In this document: piece after piece, positions 24,593 to 36,170 of the stretch
Position numbering within the stretch: position 1 is the stretch's first letter
How the letters are laid out: each line of letters opens with the position of its first letter
Source: Xestospongia muta
Taxonomy: Eukaryota; Porifera; Demospongiae; Haplosclerida; Petrosiidae
Direction: 5' to 3'
DNA length: 64,000 nt
Assembly (NCBI GenBank): GCA_963693285.1
Contig: OY848917.1
Span: 16,554,192 to 16,618,191 of the forward strand
Program-made: the position numbers and the translations under genes
Notes under the pieces: model-generated
What the model was told of the DNA's origin: nothing
Seen by the model: only the letters and a program-made list of their open reading frames with translations
The model's database searches: none

Positions 24593-26440
24593 CTGGGAGG
24601 GCTCACACCCCATCCATTTGTTTCCCTCTAAGGACAGGACCCTAAATAAATATATTTTGGTCATCGACAAATTTAAGTCAATGTTCTTTGACTAAAAAAA
24701 CTTTAGCCTGTCTCTTCATCTATTGTTGTTTATCTTGTGAAAACTAACTAAACTGTTATTAAAGATGTAATGTAACATAATAAATACTAGGTAAGTTGTG
24801 AAACCACATGTACATATATATCCAATGATGTAATTGTAATCAAGCATTCTGATTGGTCAACATGGTACAAGTCAGTTATACACCTTGGTCTCTCTAGCTA
24901 CATGTTGATATACCTATAGTATATACATATATGTCATGTAAGTACCTTGACCTCAATATATAACCTATACATGATTATATCTACATGATATTATGATATA
25001 TCCAATATGACTGTACACTTTGATCATCATTATCACTTTCCTACCAGACATAGACATACATGTATAGTAATTACTCTATCTCACCTTCATTGAAATTTAT
25101 ACTTCTCTCATTTATGTACATTATATTTGTATTCCAGCATGTATACAGAGGAAGTAGTTTGATATGTAACATATGTCTGTCAATAGTACCAAGTGATATA
25201 TAAGTAGTTTTTGACACAAGTTATAGCAAGAGAATATGTTACATTACAAGACAAGTTATAAAGTACATACTGACATTGTTGAATAATTAATTAGTTAAGA
25301 TGGATAGAGGTCAATGCAATTCTGTGATACACATTTGATCAGTTTTAATACCTTACCTGATAGTTGTGGTTAACTAACAGACCAATCTAAAGACCTGCTA
25401 ATAAACTCTCTTTTAACTACTGTAACTTCTTTGTATAATTTTGGAAAATAACTAAAAACATCAGAACCTTGTATTCTGTTCTATCATTTATATATAAAAA
25501 AATTATCTGCATGTCTTGGTGGAAAAAATGTTTTTACAATTCCTCACAGGTGTGTTTATCTAAATAAGAATAATTATAGTAACAGCTATGTTTATAATCA
25601 TGTGCAATTGGCATATCTTCAAGTTTAATTTTCAGTTGAAGTGCAACAAGAACATTCAGTACATGCCTTTATCATGTTAGTTAAAAGCTGATAGCAACTT
25701 TTACAATATTTGGAAAAAGTTGGCACCATTTAAGGAAACACATGTATGAAAATAGTCTTCAGTTGGTACACAGATTTGAAAATATTGACATTCAACATCA
25801 TCATCAAATGCCATCATATAGGGAGTCACTCTATTTCACATCATCAAATACCATCATACAGGGAGTCACTCTATTTCACATCATCAATTACCATCATACA
25901 GGGAGTCACTCTATTTCACATCATCAAATACCATCATATAAGGAGTCACTCTATTTCACATCATCAAATACCATCATATAGGGAGTCACTCTATTTCACA
26001 TCATCAAATACCATCATACAGGGAGTCACTCTATTTCACATCATCAAATACTTGAAAATCCAAGTTAAAAAACTTTGATAGCATGAGCTTGAATTCTGTT
26101 TCTGAATCAAATTTAAATGACAACTTATCTGCCAGTGACTCCACACTACTCTCAAAGTCTTTTAACACACTTGATATAGCTATTTGCAATGTCAATAGGA
26201 AGGAAGGCTTTAAAACCAAACATGAGTTAAAATAGAGTAAAGGCAGTGGACTCATAAACTAAAGTATTGTATGGATATGTACATGTGTCAAGAAAGTCAT
26301 CTCACACATACTTCATGTCAAAGTTAAATCTAATTATAACTTTCATCAAATTCTAATGAAAATTCTAATGAAACCTTAAAAGGGCCTTGACAACACCTGG
26401 TACAAAGTAGTCTATTAGGATTAATATATATTGATTTACT
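24593..26440. other. Stretch upstream of the TGFBRAP1-like first visible exon, no gene recognised
   Basis: This should contain the start of the TGFBRAP1-like gene, but no minus-strand ATG-containing exon that joins in frame was found. The only clear structure is the 40-bp minisatellite at 25,799-26,050. Confidence 0.4.
25799..26050. repeat. 40-bp minisatellite, six units
   Basis: GGAGTCACTC recurs at exact 40-base steps (25822, 25862, 25902, 25942, 25982, 26022), each followed by TATTTCACATCATCAA. Because 40 is not a multiple of three, the long open frames across it on the plus strand are a by-product of the repeat and not a protein. Confidence 0.95.
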
Positions 26441-27102
26441 TGCCTTTAGAGTTGGTCTTATTGGGTCAATGAAATCAATACCAACATGTTACCAGAGTGT
26501 TTTCACAGGCAGAGGATGTAACTCTTGTGTTTGAGTCATCATTTTATGATTTAGTCATTAAATATCACATGATGATATATCTAGAAACAAAATGAAAAGT
26601 CCTTAAATGATTAGAGGGTCTTTAATGATGTCTATATTAATATTTGTCACAAGACTATTTACATAGCTAGTTTATAGTTATATAATATTATCATTTTCTT
26701 TACATCTTTAACTATTCCAAGTCCACATAAAGTGCTATAATTCTGTGAATACTTTTTTCTCACCTATACATGTGTCCAGCAGTTGGATCATCAAGGTGGC
26801 ATGCTTGAAGCATTTTCAGCTGCTCTTCTCTTGTTCTGAAAAATCAAAGCTCATCTATCTTTAAAATCAATAATGTAAATCAACAAAATAATTTACTTTC
26901 ATCATTTACCTTTCCCTTTACATCACTCTATCATGAATTACAAACATGCCAGCTTTCTTTCTGATAGCTCTCTTCCAAACATCACTACATCCACTAGGAT
27001 ACCTAGATTCAGTTAAGTAGAGGGAAAAGAACCATCGACTAAATCAATATCTTCAATGCCTCCAGACTTTTCAACTACAGCAGCTTCGTTATAATCTTCC
27101 AT
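26441..27102 (-). pseudogene. Broken retroelement-type integrase gene (KRBA2/GIN1-like)
   Basis: Read on the minus strand, an exon from 27,102 down to 26,910 begins MEDYNEAAVVEKSGG. After a one-base frame change it continues as YPSGCSDVWKRAIRKKAG and reaches a TAA where a Tyr is expected. A second exon, 26,835-26,764, gives TREEQLKMLQACHLDDPTAG, matching the zinc-binding (H2C2) start of retroviral-type integrases. A third segment near 26,546-26,441 gives QELHPLPVKTLW, a stop, then HVGIDFIDPI, which includes the first catalytic Asp of the integrase core. The rest of the core is not visible. The exons and intron suggest a processed host-style gene family derived from a retroelement, now disabled. 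Family assignment is by motif memory. Confidence 0.75.
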
Positions 27103-27491
27103 TGCTCTTCAATAACACCTCATGGCATAACGTGTGTATACACAGATCAATTTTGGCAATGGGGGTCGGGTTTTGGCTTGACTAAATTAGGTCCTGGATC
27201 CACCTTTTCCCCGGGTTAATTTTTTGCGTTACAGGTGTCACGTGATATGAGACATCTGTTATGTTGCAAGTTGCAGCTCTTTCGCAAACCAAAGCTCTAT
27301 ATGAGAAACCTTTGTTAGAAAATAACATTCCAGTGTGCTACGTTTACAGATAACTACACGACAAAAGAGTGCTTTCTTTGAGCAAAGAGATACTATAAAG
27401 GTGACAGGATCGTGAAGGACCAAGCAGTTCGCGAAAGGTATTTCATCAATTATCAATCTTAGTCTATCGTGTTATTGTTAAGTAGTTATTA
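27103..27491. promoter_or_regulatory. Possible promoter region between the integrase pseudogene and the 9-exon gene
   Basis: This lies between two divergent gene starts and is visibly richer in CG dinucleotides (CACGTGATATG, TTCGCGAAAGG) than its surroundings. No TATA box or initiator can be assigned with confidence. Promoter function is inferred only from position. Confidence 0.3.
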
Positions 27492-30216
27492 ATGTTAGTT
27501 TCGGTTCTAGTAGCGAACAAACTATTTGCAGCCTTGTCTGGCAAAGATTTCACCCTAAACCTAAAGGTATCATTGATTGTACATTTCCATTTTAACATTT
27601 TATATAAATCTACTTAAAGTGATAAAAACTACCAAAAGGATATTAGGTATGTTTCTTTTAAACAGTTCTGAGTTTGGCTTTCATTTAAGTCACAAGCTAA
27701 ACTTACATGTTTTCTAACAAGCAGTATTGAAGTAAAATGGTTTTATATAGAGACTTTATACTTATAAATTATTTAATTTCTCAAGACATTGTACTAGTTG
27801 TTAATACTATGCAGTACCAAAGAAAGAGTATTCCACATAGGATCCCATCTCATAGAAACAGGGATGTATCAAGTAAGTATTTAATTCTTATATAAGCATC
27901 TTCTACTGCCAGATGGTATCCCACAAAAAGAATATCACAAACATATGAATGACAACATTGTTACTTCAGGTAATGTCTTCAATTCATTCATTTCAGTATT
28001 ATGATGTTTCATAGACTTTAATACTACCTCAGACATGGACTTTCTAGCAGTGTTAACAAAAGGTAATACACATAGTAATTAAGTACATGTTCTAATATAG
28101 TTATGTACATAGAAGGCTAAACCTTCAAGAACCACAAATGTGGACCTTTGATTCTGACCTTAATTCTAAGGTTAGTTTAAATTTTTATTTGAGTATTTCA
28201 TTAAAAGCCAATGGGTGGAGTAAGAAATTTGACACTTTAAATAGGTCAACCATAAGGCTTTGCATAGAGCTAGCTAAAATTGTCTATTTAAGTTGTTATA
28301 TTTCAGTTGTCTTAATCAAAGTCTTTTGTTTGCAAGGTTGAGTTAAGCATTAAAGCTGATATATATGGAAACCGGTTCTCGTATATATATTTGTTTTCTT
28401 GTGGAAGTGCTGTTTGACTCCATCTTATTTTATTACGCTAGCATATGGTGCATATATATAATGCTAGTTCAGGTTAACTATGAGAATTGTGGTAACAAAA
28501 TAAGTCCAAGTTTACATTATTTTCTCCTCTCTACATATTTTATTGTTCAGAGAGCAAAGTGTAAGGTAGATTCTTATGAAAGAAAGAAACAGCTAGACAA
28601 TCACTCAACATTAAAACATTTGAGTATATTCTTTAAAGATAGTCTTTTGATATCTGACTGTCAGATGATGTGTGCGCTTGAGTTCCATTCACTATCTCCA
28701 GACATACCTTCATTGCTATCAATGTTGTCACCATTGGTCACTAGTCCTCAAGTAGAACTGTTTTTTTATATTTGTTTCAATTTGTGTAATATCATAGTAC
28801 TATGGAGATGAATACTACTACTACTCATATAATCTCCTCAAAGTTTATCAAATGTTATGTAATATATATTAGTGAGGTCATCAGATAACTAGTACTAATT
28901 ATTAAATTAAGAAAATGCTTTAACTGATGCCTCTCAATTAGGTTTAATAATAATGGATTTTTTTCCAAGGAGGAGCTTCCAATAGTAACTGCATGGAAGT
29001 TGAAGAAAGAGAGCTCCTTCAACAAGATATTATTGATGGTATTTGATGTCACTAATACTCACTATGTTGTTTGTTATAATTTATAGATGATTATTTTTTC
29101 TGACAGTACACGTTAACTACAAGTATCTTATGGCAATGAAAAACTTAAACAGAAAAAATGGAAAACTACTCCACAAAAATATTAATAGTAAATATAGAAC
29201 ACATCAGAGCAACAATTTATCAATATCAATTGAACTAACAATAAAAACTCATCAATTTAAAAAAGTTATGATCATCAGGCTCACCAGTTGTGGTGAAATC
29301 TTGTTCAAGTCTTTTATGTATTATTGCACTCATTACTTTGTCAGTAGGTATAGTAAAAATTAGTAATTGAAGTATGTGATTTATGGGGATTAGATAATTG
29401 GCAATAATTTGTGCACACATTTTAGATTTCACATTCTAATATTTTTTGTAGGCTAACTATGTCCCACACTTGTATAGATAGGTTTAACCCTTTAAATTAG
29501 CTTCAATCACAAATTTTATTTTTTAAAATTAACCAAAGACTACTACTTTTGTAACTACCATACTTGTTCACTAAATATTCATCACTAAAGGTTATCCTGC
29601 ATACATCTCAACTTTGACACCATTTAATGGACTCATGTCAGAACATCTTTTGAATAAGTATATGACTGAAAGTCTTCATTTTGAGGTATGTTCTCAGCTC
29701 TAATCATAATATCCTTGTATCAATTAAATAATAATGTCACTATTTGAAGGATAACTTACACAAAGTATTGTTCAAAGTTTTGTTTAAACAAATTTTGCTC
29801 CATGTATGTGTTATGTGGTACCAATTGAGTTGTCCCTCCAGCAGCTATTATTTAGTAGTAGGAGGCTAAGAACAATCCAAAGACACAAAACCTAGAGCAA
29901 TTGATAAGATAAATGCATTCATTAAAATTATTGGCTAACTATCATTAATGACAGTGTTACTATAGCAACCACTAGCCATCCATATAATATTCTATTGAAG
30001 ATATTCTACAGTATAAATTTATCATACTACTCATCTATGTAATGTACTTGTATAGTAATAACTACTAAATTTATTAATGTTATATGTTTATAGGTATTCA
30101 GAGAAAATAAAAGACTTTTGGATTTCTTAGTGACTATTGTGATGTACAGAAGTTTTATTATAGCATTCTTACTTTATTCAACATTCCCAAGATTTATAAT
30201 TTACGCTTTATTTTAA
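27492..30216 (+). CDS. Unrecognised 9-exon gene with a C-terminal membrane segment
   Basis: Exons 27492-27566, 27815-27872, 27913-27969, 28015-28062, 28130-28170, 28551-28785, 28970-29038, 29591-29685 and 30094-30216 join in frame through all junctions and total 801 bases (266 residues plus TAA). The start chosen is ATG at 27492 (MLVSVLVANKLFAALSG), a possible signal or anchor sequence. If that exon is wrong, ATG at 27809 is in frame with exon two. Exon six is the longest (DSYERKKQLDNHSTLKHL). Exon eight reads TPFNGLMSEHLLNKYM. The C-terminus is strongly hydrophobic (LVTIVMYRSFIIAFLLY), so a tail-anchored membrane protein is plausible. The right boundary of exon six is the least certain. I recognise no family and propose no function. 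Confidence 0.55.
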
Positions 30217-30804
30217 TGATGTAGAGGTGTTATCTATACCTAATAACTAATGAACAGTAGAGGTGTTAGCTATACTATGTATAAAACTAATGAACATTAA
30301 GAGGTGTTAACTATATTGTGTATGGTAAAATAACTATAGGAAGGAATGATTTCATCTCAAAAGTTACAGTCCATCATTGTACTGTTAGCAATACAGTTTG
30401 GTAGCCTGACTTTCCTTATGTTACAGTTGTAATAAAAATACACAGTGTAGCAAACAAATGTATCTTTCCTTTGCATTAGTATTGTAATTGTCCAGCACTT
30501 TACTTTAAAGTCACAACTACTTTAAAATAGCCAGTGTAAGTAATCTCTTAGAAAACACAATACAAAAAAATTATGTCTATAACATTATAACAACAAATAT
30601 ATTTGTATAGCTAATGAGGAAGATACTATGTTTAGGCTTCGTGACTGATAACCTTGATGATACTCAGACAGTGATGCTTTGTAAGTCACACTACAGACAG
30701 GTCCATTGTTTATCACATAACAATGATGATATGTAAGTATTATCCCCATAAGTGCTATACACGTTATGCTAACATAAAATATGACACAGCTTGATAATGG
30801 CCAG
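30217..30804. other. Short intergenic stretch, nothing seen
   Basis: This is sequence after the stop of the 9-exon gene. It contains two or three short near-repeats of AGAGGTGTTA-type wording around 30,224-30,310, and no gene. Confidence 0.5.
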
Positions 30805-31247
30805 ACCCTAGGGCACTTATAGAACATTATCAAGTTCATTATAATAGTGATTTAAGCTTTACATCAGATCATAGAATTTGTAACATTTGCTGCAACACTT
30901 ACTCTACTATTATGAAGAGGGTTCAATCTTTAATCTCTAGCTTAAATGAAAAGCTTCAACACCTTCTCCTAAATGATGACCTTCTATTACCTGAAGGTGA
31001 AGAGTATGGACATTAAAAAATGCTATTAACAAAACTCAAGTGATGACATTACACAGAAACAGTCTAACTTTTACAACAATCTACGACACATAAAATTTGA
31101 TTATATATATTTGAAGACCAATTATCACCTTCAATTGAACCTTTAGAACATCACTGGCTTAGATCTGTTGGGTCTATGACTACTATAGAATCAATATTGT
31201 TGGAATACAATCATTATTCTACCTGTGGATATATTTGGATGGACTAG
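30805..31247 (+). CDS. Gene-like exon pair with a CxxC motif, unrecognised
   Basis: An open exon 30805-30996, after GGCCAG and before GTGAAG, reads PRALIEHYQVHYNSDLSFTS then HRICNICCNTYSTIMKRVQ. It joins in matching phase to 31117 onward (QLSPSIEPLEHHWLRSVGSM), which runs to a TAG at 31245. Codon content looks protein-like, and the CNICC cluster suggests metal binding. No start codon or complete gene could be built. It may be a real small gene, or a remnant of a mobile or expanded family. Function unknown. Confidence 0.35.
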
Positions 31248-31303
31248 ACACAATGGAAATTTGTCTATAGATTAGAACCCATCTGAAAATACTTTAGAAG
31301 TAG

Positions 31304-31453
31304 ATGGAAGACTATAGATGTGGGGCAGCCAGGTGTAAACTTGTCAAATCGGGACATCATTATGGACCTACATACTCATGCAGTAAACATGTAATCTGTG
31401 TTAACAGAGGAGAGGCAACTCAAGATAACTTTCTGATTGATATAATATCTTAA
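31304..31453 (+). CDS. Possible cysteine/histidine-rich exon
   Basis: A 49-codon frame from ATG at 31304 to TAA reads MEDYRCGAARCKLVKSG, then HHYGPTYSCSKHVICVNRGE. The spaced C, H, C, H, C residues look like a zinc-binding knuckle. It is close to the CxxC exon pair just upstream, but I could not join them in phase through canonical sites. It could be one exon of the same decayed or incompletely resolved gene. No family recognised. Confidence 0.3.
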   Translation: MEDYRCGAARCKLVKSGHHYGPTYSCSKHVICVNRGEATQDNFLIDIIS

Positions 31454-33058
31454 TTATGCCAATTATAATTGTAGATATCAGAAACAATCATGCAATCATC
31501 CAATGGGAGTGACAAAATGCAGAACTAGACAGTTCAAATGATGGACTTACAGGTAAGGAAAGAGTATACACTGTTTCTCACAATATGTCTATGTTCAACA
31601 GATGACTTATGATAACTAAATTGAAATCTCATTTACTATTCAAGCCACTTCATTGACAGGAAGTCTTTAAATTTGTTATCTACACTTCCTTTATTCTGCA
31701 CATAATTTATATTATTACTGTAGATAGTACATATATAGTAGTAATATAAGTTTAAAAATGGTGACTGTCCTATACATTGTGTTGTATTTACAATCAACCA
31801 AGGATGATACTAATATTAATGTAAGACTGACTCATACAGACAAAGTACCTCAAAAAAATAAACTAAGTCAACCTATGACAATATTTATAACCACTTACGA
31901 AAAAAATACATTTTAAAAGACAACAGAATGATGAAATTACCTTTTAAAGGTAAAAGAACAGCTAATATCTCTCTATAGTTCAGTATCGTCAAACCACAAC
32001 CATTTTTGCAAAACGTCACTTCCACTTTGAGATGTTGAGTACAGAAATAATGAGAAATAAAGTAGAAATATAATTAGATGAAAGTGTGTAAATGAGAAGT
32101 ACTATGTAAACTGTCAGCTAATTGTAGTCTGTATTACTTACAAAAACATTATTTATTGAATGACTATAGTTGTATCTTAGAATGAACTTCATACACTCTC
32201 AGAAATTGTCACTCTATTGAGTCCATTAGAAAGACTTTGTCCTCAACAATACCTTCTGTTGTTTTTGGATAACTTTCTTAAACAATGAACATGTATCATG
32301 TAATATGTAGATATGTAATATATATTAACATGTTTTTAATCTACTTTTAACAATTTGAACTCAGACCAATCGATGCAACATTGTTATTTATTTAAGATTA
32401 TTTTTATAAATGTATTATATCTTGGGTGGAAATCACGAGAACTAATAAAATAAATGTTATTGCTCTTGTTAGTATGGATCTAGTACTTGATTTTGTCCTA
32501 CTATATATAGTAAGTATAAATATTGATAGTATTTTGTTTGTTTATTATCAGCTTGTAACAATATGTTTTCTATCACATTTTGTGTTCTTCTCTATTTGTT
32601 TTCTCCAAGAATTATGTAACTTATATTAAACTTTTTTTTCTTATTTTGGTTTGATAAATGGTTATGTCTGATGGTGAAATCTATATTTCTGATTTTTTTG
32701 AGTACATTGACTGTAGATGAGTTAAGCTCTTTCTTACTCACTAGGAATGGATATAACTGATCTATATATTATTATTTGGAGCCATTGTTGTTTATACAAA
32801 AATTAAATTAGGGTGCAGACTTCGTTTTGCACTTTGATTTTGTGTCTTTTAAGATTTTATTCTTGTGTCTATAACTATTATTTGAAGACGTAACATAAAA
32901 AATTATTCCTAGTCTATGTATGATACAGTAAAGATAATATGAACATATGAACTATAATGATTTTTCTAAAGTCACTCTATGCCTTTATTTAACTGTCTTG
33001 TGTCCCATTTTATCTGTAATCGTTATAGAGTAACGCCCATCAAATTACTCGTGAAATT
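31454..33058. other. No gene seen
   Basis: AT-rich sequence with only short open frames on both strands. No splice-consistent exon chain, repeat array or RNA gene was recognised. Confidence 0.5.
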
Positions 33059-33867
33059 AAAGGCACTAAAGTGCCGAACCTCGCAGCAGTTTCTAAGTTA
33101 TTTATAAGTGCTATGCCTGCTTAGGCCCAGCTATGATGTTGCTAGGTAGCATTCCAAGAAAATTTATTAACACTCCATGAAGGTGTCGTCACATTTTGAT
33201 ATGCCAGCTTTCTCTTTAACGAGAGAAAAGCTTTATTGTTTGCTGGCTAATTCACGTACTAATTGACAAGACGGTAGTATCAAGTAACTCGCTTATAAAA
33301 GTATGTGATGTCAGCTACGTGTAAGTATGTTTCGTTCTCGTTCAATGGATCGAGAAAAAAACTCCCAAATTTCTAAAAGTTCTCATATTTCATATACGAA
33401 ATTTATTGTAACTTGAAGATGAAACGTTCTTTAGAAACGTCCCTTAGTACAAATATAAATCAATATATTATCTATTAGTAACAGTTTTTTCAGTACTTTG
33501 AGAGGTTTTCTGAATGCGTTACTTCGCTCCAAGTCCATGTACAATCTTGAAAACACTTTTCAGAACTTTTCTGACGATTGCTTCAACCAACGGCCTTCTG
33601 TCTTGCTGATGCGTATTACTCTAAGATTGTCTACAACATACTAAAAAATCTCCACATTACTTTTTTACTTTTCTAGAAACGGCACCTTGACTTCTTGCAG
33701 CCTGAAAAATCTTTTGCGAGTTTTAAGCTTTCGTTTTCTTTGACGATATTCTTGATACTACTGTTGTAAAGTAGTCCACACATTTTTCTATTCGTTGCTA
33801 AACGTTGGTAGCTGCTAACGCTTCGCTTACCAAGTTATAGCAGTTCAAAAACAAGCAACATGCAGTG

Positions 33868-33904
<37 letters not shown>

Positions 33905-33947
33905 ACAGACTACAGTAACCTGCTTGGCGCCCACGCTCAACGAGGTT
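33059..33947. mobile_element. Non-autonomous derivative of the DDE transposon
   Basis: It starts with the same AAAGGCACTAAAGTGCCGAA as the transposase-bearing element and follows it to GCTAAACGTT (33,810 against 22,177). It then diverges to a short tail containing a CA run (33,871-33,902) and ACTGACAGACTACAGTA, ending at CGAGGTT. The ending is a partial inverted match to GAACCTCG near its left end. The transposase is absent, as expected for an internally deleted copy. Confidence 0.75.
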
Positions 33948-34881
33948 AATTATCTACGGTCTATTCTCGTGACAACCTTTAGTCTTCTAATTTGTTAATC
34001 TCGTATTGGACGACTATAACGTTTGCTCTACTTGTGTTTGGGTATATGAGCTGTTATCATAAACTATGGTAAGTACATTAAGCATAGTCCTATTGAATGA
34101 CACTAATAACCAACAATATTACATGTTATTGTTTACTATTAATATTATTAACTGTTTTATTTATTGCAACTTAAGTATCAAGTACAAGTTTCAGTCTCGT
34201 GTTCAGACGCCCACTAGTGGCATACACATGAGACAAACTATTTCTTAAGTCATTGTTGCACAACCATTAAAAAACAACTCATTGCTAACTGACTGATTGT
34301 CTTATTGGGTTATTTATTGACCTATCTAGTACTTATTTTATTTTTATGCAATAGATTTATTCTTTTCTAATATTTCTGTGGAAGGTCATGTATACTCTTA
34401 AAACTTATAGGGCCATTATCTGAATTTTATATAAGTCTAATGTACACTGCAAGACTGTAGTCTGTAATGTGTACAGATTGTCCTAAGTAAATGAAGTTTA
34501 AACATTCATACTGTGGTCTATGTGAACTTAAAAACAATTGTCGATATACCAAATTAAGCCAATTTGGGATTTAATTTTTTTCTATCTGGCAAGTGCAATG
34601 TGCCAGCAGACAATCCTAAGACTATTCTGACCCATACTGTATCTATATATACTTATACTACATGGTACATAACTTTATGTATAGTAGTTCATACTTCTTA
34701 TCATGTAACTGTACATGTTTACTTTAATATCTGATAAGGTTATTAATTAATTGTTTGTTAACTGTTAGCCTATCCCTGTTTTGACTACTCCCTGTACAAC
34801 TCTGAAATGATCAAAGCACTGTTTCGCCTACTAAACAGTTAGTTATCATGTGTTAAAATAAACAGATAAAATGATAGAAAG
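33948..34881. other. No gene seen
   Basis: Spacer between two related transposon derivatives. The 60-codon frame at 34,066-34,248 has no homology I recognise and no conserved context. Confidence 0.45.
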
Positions 34882-35235
34882 TATCGGCCTTCTGTCTTGC
34901 TGATGCATATTCCTCTAAGATTGTCTACAATATACTAAAAAATCTCCACATTAAGTTTTTTTACTTTTCGAGAAATGGCACCTTGACCTCTGCAGTCTGA
35001 AAATTCTTTAGCGAGTTTTAAGCTTTCCTTTTCCTTGATGATGTTCTTGATACTACTGTTGTAAAGTCTACACGTTTTTCTATTTGTTGCTAAAGGTTGG
35101 TAGCTGGTAATGCTTTGCTTGCCAAGTTATAGCAGTTCAAAAACAATCCCTGGTAATAGGTAGTGCAGACACACACACACACACACACTGACAGACTACA
35201 GTACCCTCGGTATGCACCCACGCACAGCGAGGTTA
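34882..35235. mobile_element. Truncated second derivative of the same transposon family
   Basis: CGGCCTTCTGTCTTGCTGAT onward follows the 33,590-33,947 segment, including the CA run and ACTGACAGACTACAGTA, and ends CAGCGAGGTTAA. The left two thirds of the element are missing. Confidence 0.7.
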
Positions 35236-35240
35236 ACAAT

Positions 35241-36170
35241 GTAAATTGACAATTACTTTCTATGCAGATTTCATGATTATTATCAATATTGTCTTCCTAT
35301 ATTAATTTGATATAGCTATAAACTTTGTTCAAATTAACTGTAGTATATTAAGTAAAGAGTGCTAAAATGATATATTATTATACAGAAACATAGATTTATA
35401 ACCCATTCATTGTAGCTAAGATATGACAATATTAGGATGAAGTAATCCTAGAAGTATTTATAATCTTGCATAGACCAATAGATCTGTTAACTTTAGAACA
35501 GATTTATAATTAAGAGTAGGCCAGGCCCACCCAAACACTGTACCCTCACTTCTTAGGTGTGGTAGAAGTTTCCATTAACAACTAGTGAAATGTACATGCG
35601 TGGTCTAAGGGTAGTAGTGTGATTTCTGCAAATATCATGCTTAATACATGAGTACATGTACTATAATTTCTGGCCCTCCTAAGTTTCTTTTGCTAGATCT
35701 ACCCTAGCTTGAGAATATATTCCAAATAACATGATAACAATTTCAATTTAAACTGCATACTCTAGAGTGCTATCCCAGTAATCTAAGTTGTGGTTTGAAT
35801 AGAGATTATAGGATTAAACAATGCAGAGAATTAATGTCATTGTGTTAAAGTTTATTCAAAACTTTCTTGTCATATAAGAATAGTGTAGTATTAATCCTAT
35901 AGGATATGTGATTATAATAATCTAAGATGACAATTACTGCTATATAAAATAATTATTGCATTAGTGTCTTTCTATATAAATTTTATACAGTTATAAGCAT
36001 TTCTTAAATTAAATGTAGTACATTGAGTAAGCAATGCTAAAATGTGACATAATAATGCAGAGAACATGGATTTATGACCGAATCGTTGTACAATGTATCA
36101 CTTTTGTAACCAAGACATGACAATATTAGGACAATAAGACTATTAGAAGTATTTATAATCACCATTAGAC
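35241..36170. repeat. Diverged direct repeat of about 240 bp
   Basis: The segment at 35,241-35,485 recurs in diverged form at about 35,928-36,170. Shared anchors are GACAATTACT, GAGTAAGCAATGCTAAAATG-type wording, GACAATATTAGGA and AGAAGTATTTATAATC. The repeat lies immediately left of the satellite. No coding potential was seen. Confidence 0.55.

Noticed and set aside
25742..26078. Two overlapping plus-strand open frames of 79 and 110 codons
   Set aside because: They only read through the 40-bp minisatellite in different frames and have no conserved context.
27259..27456. A 65-codon minus-strand frame
   Set aside because: It lies in the likely promoter region of the 9-exon gene, has no recognisable homology and no splice context.
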